Shown piece after piece: positions 1 to 8,890 of a stretch of DNA of 34,533 nucleotides (its first letter is position 1; the number at the start of each line of letters is the position of its first letter). The DNA comes from Pezizomycotina sp. ARF18 (lineage: Eukaryota; Ascomycota): the NCBI GenBank assembly GCA_002224055.1, contig AZLU01000325.1, positions 1-34,533 on the forward strand. The letters run 5' to 3'. The notes beneath the pieces were generated by a model. It worked only from the letters and a program-made list of their open reading frames with translations. It ran no database searches and was not told where the DNA came from. The position numbers and the translations under genes were made by a program.

Positions 1-960
1 TTAAACCGAAATCTTTCGTCCGAATACAAACCCACAAAACCAATTTTCAAATATCCACCACCACAACATCCGCAGCTTATACTGCCACCCCTATCGAACG
101 ACCTCGACAACAACGAGGAGAAAGGGCCAGCACCCTCCTTCAGCGAATTCCGCACTCTCTCCAGACGCCGGGGGGAAAAACATCACACCGCGCGGCAGCC
201 TGGAGGTGTCCACCCCCGCTTTCTTGAGCTGTGGAACACCTTCCAGACTGATATGCGCCAAGCGCTCAACCCCACCGAGCTAGGCTAACGAATGCGGAGG
301 TTCTGCGTTGTGATCGCCGGAAACTTTCTTTGCTAGGAATGAAGGAGGTGTCCAAGGTCGATTTGTTAATAATGTTTGCATACCCGTAGCGGAAGCTCTT
401 CGAAATATTCCTGGTTCGCGAACTTTCACTTCGCAGATTTGCACGTTGCTGCCGATACCAGAGAAAAATGCAGGAGCAATGATCCCGAAGATACATGGTC
501 CTACGAACCAGATATAATGCTAGTGGAGCTAGGGATTCACTTCTTTCTGGAGAGCGGGTCGGCACAGGGAAGATGGTTGTTGAAATGAAAACGCCTTGGT
601 CGCGTTACATAACCCAGATCTACAAGACAGTGGCGACCGCATCGAACTCAACACTGAGCCCAATTCTCCTATAAAAACCATCATTGGTAAAAGAAAAAAG
701 AGTTCGCCTCATATACCAAGTACCAAAAGCCGACTAACATGACATTATACACTATAGGCCAAGTTGTTACGTATCTTTATTTCTCAGATCTCAAGTGTGC
801 CGTTTTTGAGCGATTATGATACAGTGATATTCATCAAAAGAGTCGCAGCTTATAAATTCGCCATCTCTCCCCCTATCCTACGAACTGCATCTGCCCCCAC
901 TTATCCTTTCGGGAGACGCTACTGGCATTCATAATACATGCTCATGGAATTGGGTTTAGC
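1..960 (+). CDS. Left-truncated fungal protein with possible PD-(D/E)xK nuclease-like region, frameshifted
   Basis: The gene is open from the window edge and its 5' end is missing. The reading moves between frames: 1-288 ends in ELWNTFQTDMRQALNPTELG, 289-393 has KEVSKVDLLIMFAYP, 389-520 continues with AEALRNIPGSRTFTSQICTL, and 521-663 gives GTGKMVVEMKTPWSRY. At 740-930 the text reads TLYTIGQVVTYLYFSDLKC and then YDTVIFIKRVAAYKFAISPP. The hydrophobic strand plus ExK (VVEMKTPW), followed by a segment of the form 'Q...Y......YG.......F.KR......VSP', resembles fungal proteins that carry a restriction-endonuclease-like region, often beside a kinase-like domain or in Crinkler-type proteins. That family call is inference from pattern memory. 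No start codon is in the window. The C-terminus is unclear and may reach about 1000. Confidence 0.42.
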
Positions 961-1095
961 AAGACCCTGCATGGAATGCTGACAGAAGCTTATTAGTGAG
1001 TTCCACACTTGCGAGTTGTCTACTCCTTCACTCAACCAAGCAGGTTTTTTTTTTTTTTTTTTTTTCCTCCTCTCTCTGACTCTCAGACCCAGGCG

Positions 1096-1644
1096 ATGTC
1101 TGCTTTTACCCCTCCATCCCGCGATTTTCTTCTCTATGACGACGCGACCCTCGTCGTTGACATGCTGACGCAGCTAAACATCGGGCCCGGGTCATGGACG
1201 GCCAGTACATTCCGGCAAACCAAAGATGAAGAACTAAAACAACAACGTTCGGCGAAGTCCAGCAGACTGTCGAAGACCTCGCATTCAAAGGCCCGCCGAG
1301 CACGCTTCCCCAGCTGTGCTCCAACGTCAGCTACCTCCTCCACCTATTCATTCTTCCACCCCTCGAATGAACGCATCACAACGCTATATGCCAGGACCGA
1401 GACTCTTTTCGTCTTTGCTAATACCTCGGGTACGCTATCGGGATACTTCATATTTGCTCGGCACAAAGAGGATACAATCAGGGGAAGATGGAAAGATAGT
1501 TTTAAAGTGCTGCCAGTTGTGGATGACGTTGTACTCGAAGACGTCCACCTATCTGTCAAAATTTGGCTTGACAATAAAGTCAAACCGAAAGCTGGCTTAC
1601 CAATGGTAATCAATATCCCCACCGGAATCCTCCCCCCCCCCCCC

Positions 1645-1675
<31 letters not shown>

Positions 1676-2123
1676 CGCGTAAATCTCATTTTCTTTAACA
1701 AATTTCTCCATTTCCAGGTGGAAAAGCGATGTGATCGTGCACGCCCACTCCCTTGACATCCCAGAGGTTGCCACAGTTCGCGGTGCTGGATATATTCGAT
1801 CCTTCAAGCCGAGCTATGCGGTTTAGCCCTCATCACGGACGAGCGGACAGGCTTGCCGTTAGATAGTATCTGGGACGATCTCTCCAAAGAAGAGATGGCC
1901 TATATAAAGAACGTACAATCGCCTTCGCCGCGCATCTGAAGACGATCTTCATATCGCCATTCGGTAACGGTGGGGTGAGCTGGTTGGATAGTTCAAGAAT
2001 GCATATGCTCTGGGACAGGGCGCCCGTACGCTAACGATCCAGAACTTCGAACTCATCGGAAAAGGCGAAGAATGGGATATCCCACCGGAATCTATCTGGA
2101 TGCGGGTAGAAATTGGATTCTGA
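1096..2123 (+). CDS. Hypothetical protein, possibly aminoglycoside-phosphotransferase/kinase-like, frameshifted
   Basis: The likely start is the ATG at 1096 (MSAFTPPSRDFLLYDD), just after a T-run and CT-rich leader. The frame breaks near 1240, where FGEVQQTVEDLAFKGPPST continues, and near 1365, after which SGTLSGYFIFARHKED and FKVLPVVDDVVLEDVHLSV follow. A likely intron spans 1606-1717 (donor GTAATC, acceptor TTTCCAG) and contains a C13A29 run. Downstream come SDVIVHAHSLDIPEV, ALITDERTGLPLDSIWDDLS and IAFAAHLKTIFISPFGNGG. The order 'IPEV ... GYI ... GLPLDSIWDDLSKEEM ... G.V' resembles the middle of fungal APH-like phosphotransferases. The catalytic HGD and DxD loops expected further on were not seen, so the assignment is weak. 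The end is taken as the TGA at 2121; an alternative frame runs to 2170. Confidence 0.38.
1632..1673 (+). repeat. Compound homopolymer C13A29 in a predicted intron
   Basis: Thirteen C at 1632-1644 are followed directly by 29 A at 1645-1673. The run lies between a GTAATC donor at 1606 and a CAG acceptor at 1715-1717, so it is most simply intronic. Run lengths of this size are unreliable in long-read data. Confidence 0.85.
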
Positions 2124-2902
2124 GAAGAAAGCTGAAAGAAAAAAGTAAAGGTATGCTGTATATTGACTGAGGATACGTTCTGTTTCTCTTTATTTATTTA
2201 TTTGAATTTTCCAGGCGTCCAAGGAAATACGCTTTGAATAATGTACTCGTTTATAGAAGATCTGAATCGCAGATATGTGGGTCTCCAAAAAATCAAGATT
2301 TTTATCATCATTAATGAGCTTATCATATTGAAAGCATGGTGAAAAAAGGAGCCTTATAGCTTTGAAATATTATATTAGTTATAAGAGGCATTTTGATTGA
2401 AGAGTTTATACATCACCGTATAATTACCCTCCCTCTTTTGAGCGAAGAGGGCAGGGAGGATGCTTCAGACCTCTGACCTCTGTGGGACAATTATGAGCGT
2501 GACCCATAAATTCTGGATGGATCTAGTTTCCTTTCAGGTTTTTAACCGCAGTCTCCTGCCTTTATTTTCTCTCGTTCTTCTCTTTCTTTTTTTCCTTGCT
2601 CTTCTCGCTTCTTTTCTTTCTTTTCTTCCCTTTTGGTTTCTTTCTCTTTCTTCCTCCCCCCTCCCTCTTCCCTTTCTTTTCCTAATTGTCGACCTTTCTT
2701 ATATATCAGCGTATATAGCTATGGGACCAGGTGTTTCTTCACTACAATCCTTAAACAGCGTTATTGACGACTTTGACGATTTTCATTGAGATATAAGCGA
2801 ATGAACCAATGGAATTAAAGAGCGAGTTTGATGTATTATGTTGTGCTTTGAGGCGAGATTCAATAAAATATTTCACCTTTCCTTCGCTCTCATTAACTCG
2901 CT

Positions 2903-3023
2903 TAATCTTGCCGGGGGGACAAAATTTTTTTTAAAAAAAATTATTTTCTGATCAAAAAATCAAAAATTACGATTTCCTAAAGTGGGCTCAAAAAAAAAAC
3001 TAGGCGTTCAAAAAAGAAATTTT
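2903..3023 (+). repeat. Dispersed repeat, copy A
   Basis: This copy begins TAATCTTGCC at 2903. After an AT-rich spacer it shares a block with copy B at 6516: AAATTACG, R/TTTCC, AAAGTGG, CTCAAAAAAAAA, GTTCAAAAAA and GAAATTT occur in the same order (2963-3022 here). The start word recurs alone at 3121-3130. The shared block is short, carries no reading frame, and has no terminal inverted repeats or target-site duplication that I can define. Confidence 0.6.
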
Positions 3024-3120
3024 AGACGCCTCTTTTTTTACGGTTCAGAAATGGTCCTTCCTGATTCGGATTTTACTATTTTAGTCACAATTGAAAGATT
3101 ATGTAATCAAAATACTAGGC

Positions 3121-3130
3121 TAATCTTGCC
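3121..3130 (+). repeat. Isolated copy of the repeat start word
   Basis: TAATCTTGCC appears again here, preceded by AGGC and followed by T-rich sequence. The rest of the repeat block does not follow. It could be a truncated copy or coincidence. Confidence 0.3.
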
Positions 3131-3470
3131 TTTTTATTATCCAAATTTCGGCTTTCTTTGATCAATACCCTTTGTAAAGCTTTACTTCTCGAATTACATT
3201 GGTGGTGTTTGGTGGTTTCATCTCTTTTACAACGAACAATCTCATGCCTCGTTTTTCCTCGATTTCTCCCTGCAGCAGGAGGTGTTTCTTTTTGATCTTC
3301 CTGGAGGAAAAGTTCGTTCAGAAAATAAAAGGAAATTCTTCTCTGCTCTTTTATTTCGGAATCTTTTCACGTTTCGTCTTTCTTGGACAGCTTCTCTGCT
3401 TTTCAACAAACTTTCCCCCCCGTACTCTTTGCCTCTTTGGAAATAGGAAATATTCGGCATCTACCGAATC

Positions 3471-5361
3471 ATGGGCGTCCCCTCTGAAAACACAACCACT
3501 TCCGTTTCGGATCTATAAGCACGAAAAGCCCTACTTCTCCAGAAAATAGGTAGTTTGAGCTCGCCTATGCTAATTCAAGGTATGTAAAATAGAAAATTTT
3601 CATGTGCAGAAGTTTGAAGCCGACTATTGGAACTTCCTACAAACAGACCTGCCAGGAATCAAAGTAGGCTGATCCTCTTCGCAATAGGGGTCCAACAAGA
3701 TGGAGAACTTCGGCCCAGGACCTGCCATGCCAACGCCTGAACCAACAACAAGAATACGAATTACGCGATCAACTTGATTTACAAAGAAACTCAGTTGATG
3801 ATATTCGATTCTCCGTCCGGAAAGCTAAAAAAAGTCGAATTTTGCCACCCTCGACGTCCCTATCCGGAATGTGTTATATTTCGTCTTCCGGCCCTTGACC
3901 GGCTACCAGAAAGGACGAGTATAGCCCTGAAAGTTTCGGTTTGCTCCATGAAATCGCAATTCAGCTTGTCAAATCGTAACAGGCAATTGCATTGGATATT
4001 TTACGGCAAACCGACCGGACTAAAATCTCTTCTACCGAAATCTTCCTCGTCGGCTCTCGATACTACTTCCACAAAGCCGGGGACTCCTTCGGCGAAACTA
4101 GCGGAGCGGAACATTCCATCGACTACGACATCATCCCTACCTTCCGACAATGGAGGTTTCCACATTCACAAGTACCATCTGCTTGGACAATTCCTCAGGA
4201 TGCGCTCTCGGATACGACTCTCTTAGAACTTGATAATAAAAGCTCAAAAATGTCAGAAAATGTCGAACGCAGAGATGCCAATGTGTCGTTACGCTCCTAT
4301 CACATGAAATATGTGAAAATGCTTACATCGTGCCCGTCGCAGAGCGCGCTTGGTTCCTACAAAACCGGAATGGACTTATATAATGAGGTGGATGCCGTTT
4401 CCTCAAGTGCTGCAATAAACGACTTGGAAACGGGATGCTACTAGAGAGGTATTCATTTCTTATTTGATCGAGGTGACCTCGTTTTTGTTCCACGCGGCCA
4501 AGATTACGTTTGTTACTTCCTGGGAACCGCGCATCCCGATATGACCGCCAGACTTCACAACCGCAGGATCAAGTACACAAGCAGATGAGCCTCAATACCT
4601 GTTCGCTAGGTTCGCGTGGAAACTTTTCAAGGATAGAATTCATTCGGAAGCTTTAGAAACTGGTTCAGCCCATGACAGTCGCCGTTTCCTCAGGTGGTAA
4701 ACACAGGCTGCTGCATCTGATCTAAACCCTGGTGGGGAGGGTGCGAAGTTTAATAAGCGAGCCCGAACAACGGAAGACAATAATATGGAGTATAGCCTTT
4801 CGGAAAAGCATATTTCAATGACGAACATGGATTTTGATACAAGCAGGATATCCAAAGCGAACACACTGGAGCAGAACAAGCTGCAAGATAAGAAGAGGCT
4901 GCAAGATAAGAAGAGGCTGCACGACGACGAGAAGCTGCACGACGACGACAACGACGAAGGGTGGTGCCAGCATCGCGAGACCCACCATCACTATGAACGG
5001 AGCAACCAAGGTAGAAGTCGGGGCACCGCTACCACCTTGACCAGTGCTCAAACCTCTCTGCCACGGAGGAGAAAACCGATGATTTGGATGGGAACATTCC
5101 GCCGGAGCCGAGGGGGCTGTCGCCGTCGGGAATACAAGAGCTTCAACATGTAGGGGCGAAGAATAGAAGCGACACATAGCGATGCGCGCATTTTTACTTT
5201 AGAGGAAAAGAAGGCCAGATATGCCCTCTTGCAAGGTTTGTGGGATGAGCTGGACTTGACGAACAATGCCGCGGCACACCCCCACCTGTCGTCGATAGCA
5301 TTCCACCCCGACCTAGCAAGGATAGCAGACGTAAGAAGAACTTTCTTCAAAAATTATAGCT
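3471..5361 (+). CDS. HNH endonuclease-type (HNH_2-like) fungal protein, frameshifted
   Basis: The start is the ATG at 3471 (MGVPSENTTTSVSDL). A short intron may sit near 3579-3608. Positions 3740-3900 read EYELRDQLDLQRNSVDDIRF in a charged, helical N-terminal region. The nuclease-like core lies at about 4270-4650: CVVT...EICENAYIVPVAERAWF, then EVDAVSSSAAINDL, GNGMLLERGIHFLFDRGD, LVFVPRGQDYVCYFLGT and EPQYLFARFAWKLFKD. This is the order seen in HNH_2-type fungal proteins: a CxxT/IVP start, an N in 'NDLGNG', H-x-x-FD, then 'FVFVP'. The usual first His of 'AHIVP' is Tyr here. A repeat-bearing linker follows at 4881-4952. The C-terminal domain reads FTLEEKKARYALLQGLWDEL and ends FFKNYS at 5361. 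Frameshifts lie near 4370, 4428, 4590, 5030 and 5150. The function of these fungal families is not established. Confidence 0.66.
4881..4952 (+). repeat. In-frame 18-nt tandem repeat, four units
   Basis: Four units lie at 4881-4898, 4899-4916, 4917-4934 and 4935-4952. The first two are identical (CTGCAAGATAAGAAGAGG). The last two begin CTGCACGACGACGA and CTGCACGACGACGAC. They encode the hexapeptides LQDKKR, LQDKKR, LHDDEK and LHDDDN, so the repeat changes from basic to acidic along its length. It lies in the linker between the HNH core and the C-terminal domain. Confidence 0.85.
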
Positions 5362-6515
5362 GAGGGTGACATTGTGCTGCTGATAATTATAAATCGCGGT
5401 AATTATATTTGCCTAGACAAAATGAAAAAAGGCGTTGTCTGGTAGGAAAAAAAAAAAAAATAAAAATAAAGTTGTATATAATATAATTTAAATGGCTATA
5501 ACATAAATATTGTAATCTAGGGAATATTCCAACTCTTGTCATTAAAATTACGAAATCTAGCAGAAGTCCTTGCGCTCGAATGAGTGAATTGGTATGGGAT
5601 CAGGCGACGAGCTGGCTGTATTGTATTTGCCATGGATTCTTCTCTAACGAAACCTTGTAATAGGAAGGACTTGGTGAGGTCACCAAGGAGGTCTCTCTTC
5701 TTGCGGGACTTTATCTGAGACGATATTTCTGCACAACAATCCCGTGCGGATGATAGGGGCAAGGAAATATCCCGTCCGGGTAATTTGTCGCAGGAGACCG
5801 AAATTTCCTAGATCGAGTTATCCCATGGGGGAACCACCCCGTACATCAGAATCCCTTATCTCAAGAAACTCGTGCTCAAATCTCAAAATACTGGTATTGA
5901 AATTTCCCGCACGGACCAGATTCCCTGGCTCCCTAAAAGGGGAAATATCTTAGAACGAAAACGAAATTCTAGAGAGGGCGTAGCCTTTTCTTCGATTAAA
6001 ATAACTAAAAGGTGTATCTAAGAGGCAATCTGAGAAAGGTGATTCTACATCAATGTATATCCTCGAAATAAAGAATCCGGTGGAAACGGTTGTCACGTCT
6101 TGTTCGTACACCACACACACAACCTAAAGGCATAGTATATTTTATATATTCCTCATTTTAAATTTTGCAATATTTCGAAAATGATGATTCTACCACAGCA
6201 CGTCGATGAAAGAGGGGGTGTTTTTTTTTCCCGTTAGTTTTCCACTTATAAAGTAATTACCGTGCTAATATCGCGACGATGATGGTCATTAGCCCCAGAA
6301 AATAGATAACAGAAACTTGAAATATCATATATAATAATATTGTTGCATGCACATGCACAAGGCGAAGACAATTCCAAGCCGACTGACCGCGAAAAGTAGT
6401 TGTAAAATGAACCAGCTGTTTATCTATCTTCAACTTTACTATTATATTATTTACCCCAACACAACCTCCAAGTTTGAATAGAGATATAGGTAGCTTTCGC
6501 GCGAACGGCTTCGTC

Positions 6516-6632
6516 TAATCTTGCCGACAATTATAAAAATAAATAAAATTATTTGACAGTTCTAAATTTAAAATTACGGTTTCCCAAAGTGGTCTCAAAA
6601 AAAAAGAGGGTGTTCAAAAAAAGAAATTTTTT
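6516..6632 (+). repeat. Dispersed repeat, copy B
   Basis: This copy starts with TAATCTTGCC. After an AT-rich segment the block at 6570-6631 matches copy A in order and spacing: AAATTACGGTTTCCC, AAAGTGGTCTCAAAAAAAAA, GTTCAAAAAAAG, AAATTT. It is in the same orientation as copy A, 3.6 kb away. Divergence is concentrated in the spacer and at homopolymers. Confidence 0.6.
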
Positions 6633-7149
6633 TTTCTAGCTCCGTTTAATCGGTAGTTGTAGCGTGAGAGCTTCTTGGTCGGTGAAGCGATACAACCGCA
6701 GCTAACTATTCCACTGCCTTTAAACCCTGTCTACCGTTTATGGTCGCGAGAAACAGGTGAATGTCTTTAGGAAATTCGTATAGCATTCAGTCAGTCCACT
6801 TGAGAAGGGATTTGATCCAGAATGATCTGAAACCAATCGCCCTGTCACAATTCAAGCATTACTAGTAGTCCGTAGGTAGGAACCCAAATGCCTCAACGGG
6901 TCCGTGGGAATTCCTGCCATCCTTCCTCTTGTGTCTCCTCCGCATGGTTTTGGAGATATCCGAGCTGGCGGTGACTTATTATCTTTCGGTTCCCCATACC
7001 GAGGAGAATTCTTTCAAAAGTCCTGTAAGGAAGGGTTCTTCATCCGTGGCAAGTGAGGTGACTGTTGCTTATATGAATTGATACTCTGCAAAGCGAATAG
7101 AAAGTAAGCTGCTGCACGAGGCGTATTTGACTAGCTGTATATCGGCCCT

Positions 7150-7156
<7 letters not shown>

Positions 7157-7185
<29 letters not shown>
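7157..7185 (+). repeat. A29 homopolymer preceded by T8
   Basis: Eight T at 7149-7156 are followed by 29 A. The boundary is T-to-A, and no gene end is recognised upstream, so this is not obviously a retroposon tail. Confidence 0.9.
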
Positions 7186-7187
<2 letters not shown>

Positions 7188-7297
7188 TTAGTCGTCGTCC
7201 TTGCTTTTTTCTGTCCCCTGCCAGCTATTCATTGCTTTTTCTGACTGATTTTTGCTGCAGTTATTCTTTGCTTTTTTTGCAGTGACTTTTCCCTCTT

Positions 7298-7337
7298 AGC
7301 AGCAGCAGTAGTAGTAGTAGTAGTAGTAGACTAGTAG
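7298..7337 (+). repeat. AGC/AGT trinucleotide microsatellite
   Basis: Several AGC units are followed by seven or more AGT units, an ACT interruption, and two further AGT units. It lies in non-coding DNA upstream of the AP-1 gene. Confidence 0.85.
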
Positions 7338-8357
7338 TGCGTATTTTCCAAATGTTTCCGCCCCATCCTTCCTGCGTATTTTATTAAGAAATATTTTATT
7401 TATTTTATTGTTTTAATTTTTATTTTTATTTTCCCTTCTCTTTTTTTTTCCTTTTTTTTTTTTTTTTTCCTTTCCCCATCCTACTTCCTTTCATCTCTCT
7501 TCCTTTTTCTTTATATTTTTTTCTTTCTTCATATATCTGTAGAAATACATCATAGACCTTTTCTATAACTCCACCAAAGAAAGGAAAGACTCTTATACTA
7601 CTGCTGTTTATATTTTATTCCATCTTAATATATTTCCTTGTTTTTTTTTTTTTCTTCCTTCTTCCATCTACCAAGTTCCTTTCTCGCGGCATCTACTTAT
7701 CTATCAATCTCTCTCTCACACTGACGAGGATTGATTGGAAGCCTTGAGACGACGAAAGGATATAGGGAGAGAGTAAAGGAGATCTATTCATATCTATATC
7801 CTACACATCCGTTACATATCTTTTCGTTCTCTACCCCACTATCAGATTCCATACACATTCATCATCTTCTTTGCCACCTCTTTTCTCCACTGATAGTTCC
7901 TTATTTCTTGACGTAATAAAACAGTCGCAGAGGCAGTTGATATTTTAGTCCGTGTATTCATTCGTTGGAGAGGGACTACTGCTGTATTGGTGGGTGATAG
8001 AGATCTGATAAATCGCTCTGGTTCAATCAAGGTTAGTCTCTATCCTGAGGCCCCAAGCGAATCCTTCCATCTTGTTCCGTCGTCATATAGCTCTCCCATA
8101 TAGGCAACATTTGCTACCATCCGTTTATACACCTGCGTTACCCTACATCTGCTTGTCACTTCTATATCACGTTTTTCTTTTTTTTTTTGTTTGCCTCGCC
8201 GTTCTTCTTAATACTGAAGTCGTCGAATCATGTCTCCTCGAAAGTATGAGTCGATGGTGGGTTTGGGCTTCAAGGTTTAAAATATAAATCATATTATAGC
8301 CAGTTTCCAATTCCATCGTTTTCACAAATTCTCATCATCTCCTCATATCGCTTTTGA

Positions 8358-8362
<5 letters not shown>

Positions 8363-8389
<27 letters not shown>
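8363..8389 (+). repeat. T27 homopolymer
   Basis: Twenty-seven consecutive T lie about 500 nt upstream of the AP-1 gene start. Confidence 0.9.
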
Positions 8390-8393
<4 letters not shown>

Positions 8394-8890
8394 TTAAAGC
8401 CACCTGGCTTTGGTCGCTTTTCGCTTATTAATTAATGTTCTTTGGTATAATATCTGACACTCCACAGCCCTTGGGTCAACGCGAGGCGTAACTTCCTTAC
8501 TTTCTCGACGACCAAAAGGCCAGAGAGATTTGGACATTCCAAATCTGTACTATCGGAGATAATCAGGATTATATTCTTGTTCAAAGACTGTAGGTTCAAG
8601 TATATCATACGATCCCTCAGAATATAATACTTCCTGGAGCCTCTTTCGTCAGCTTTCACGAACACTCAAACTCCATCTCCGCCAGAGTTCATCTAGAACA
8701 AAAACTAACCTTATCTCTGTTTAGAAACTCCCAACGACGTCATATTAGCTGTATAACAGATCACTTTATTGTTATTATTATTATTATTATTCTCACTAAA
8801 TATCTATCCATTCTTCCGATCCCGAATTTTTCTTGGCTGGGGGGATAAGAGGAGAAAATTTTGTTTCCTTTGTCTTTTCGTTTTTCCACA

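Larger units (their letters stand above)
2171..3470. other. Intergenic region upstream of the HNH-type gene
   Basis: I see no convincing gene here. Position 2541-2690 is an almost pure CT tract, and 3201-3440 is also pyrimidine-rich and leads into the HNH gene start at 3471. Such tracts are common in fungal promoters and 5' leaders. A copy of the dispersed AT-rich repeat starts at 2903 and a short echo of it occurs at 3121. Confidence 0.5.
5362..8890. other. Long intergenic region upstream of the AP-1 gene
   Basis: No gene can be supported in these 3.5 kb. The left part (5400-5530, 6120-6180, 6300-6480) is AT-rich. Position 5560-5960 has short open stretches on both strands with no recognisable product. 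A copy of the dispersed repeat is at 6516. Position 6660-7150 has more balanced composition with no coherent frame. From 7190 on, the DNA is strongly T/CT-rich (7430-7720), consistent with the promoter and long 5' leader of the AP-1 gene. Short reading frames at 7731-7916 and 8072-8287 could be upstream ORFs, but nothing shows translation. Confidence 0.5.
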
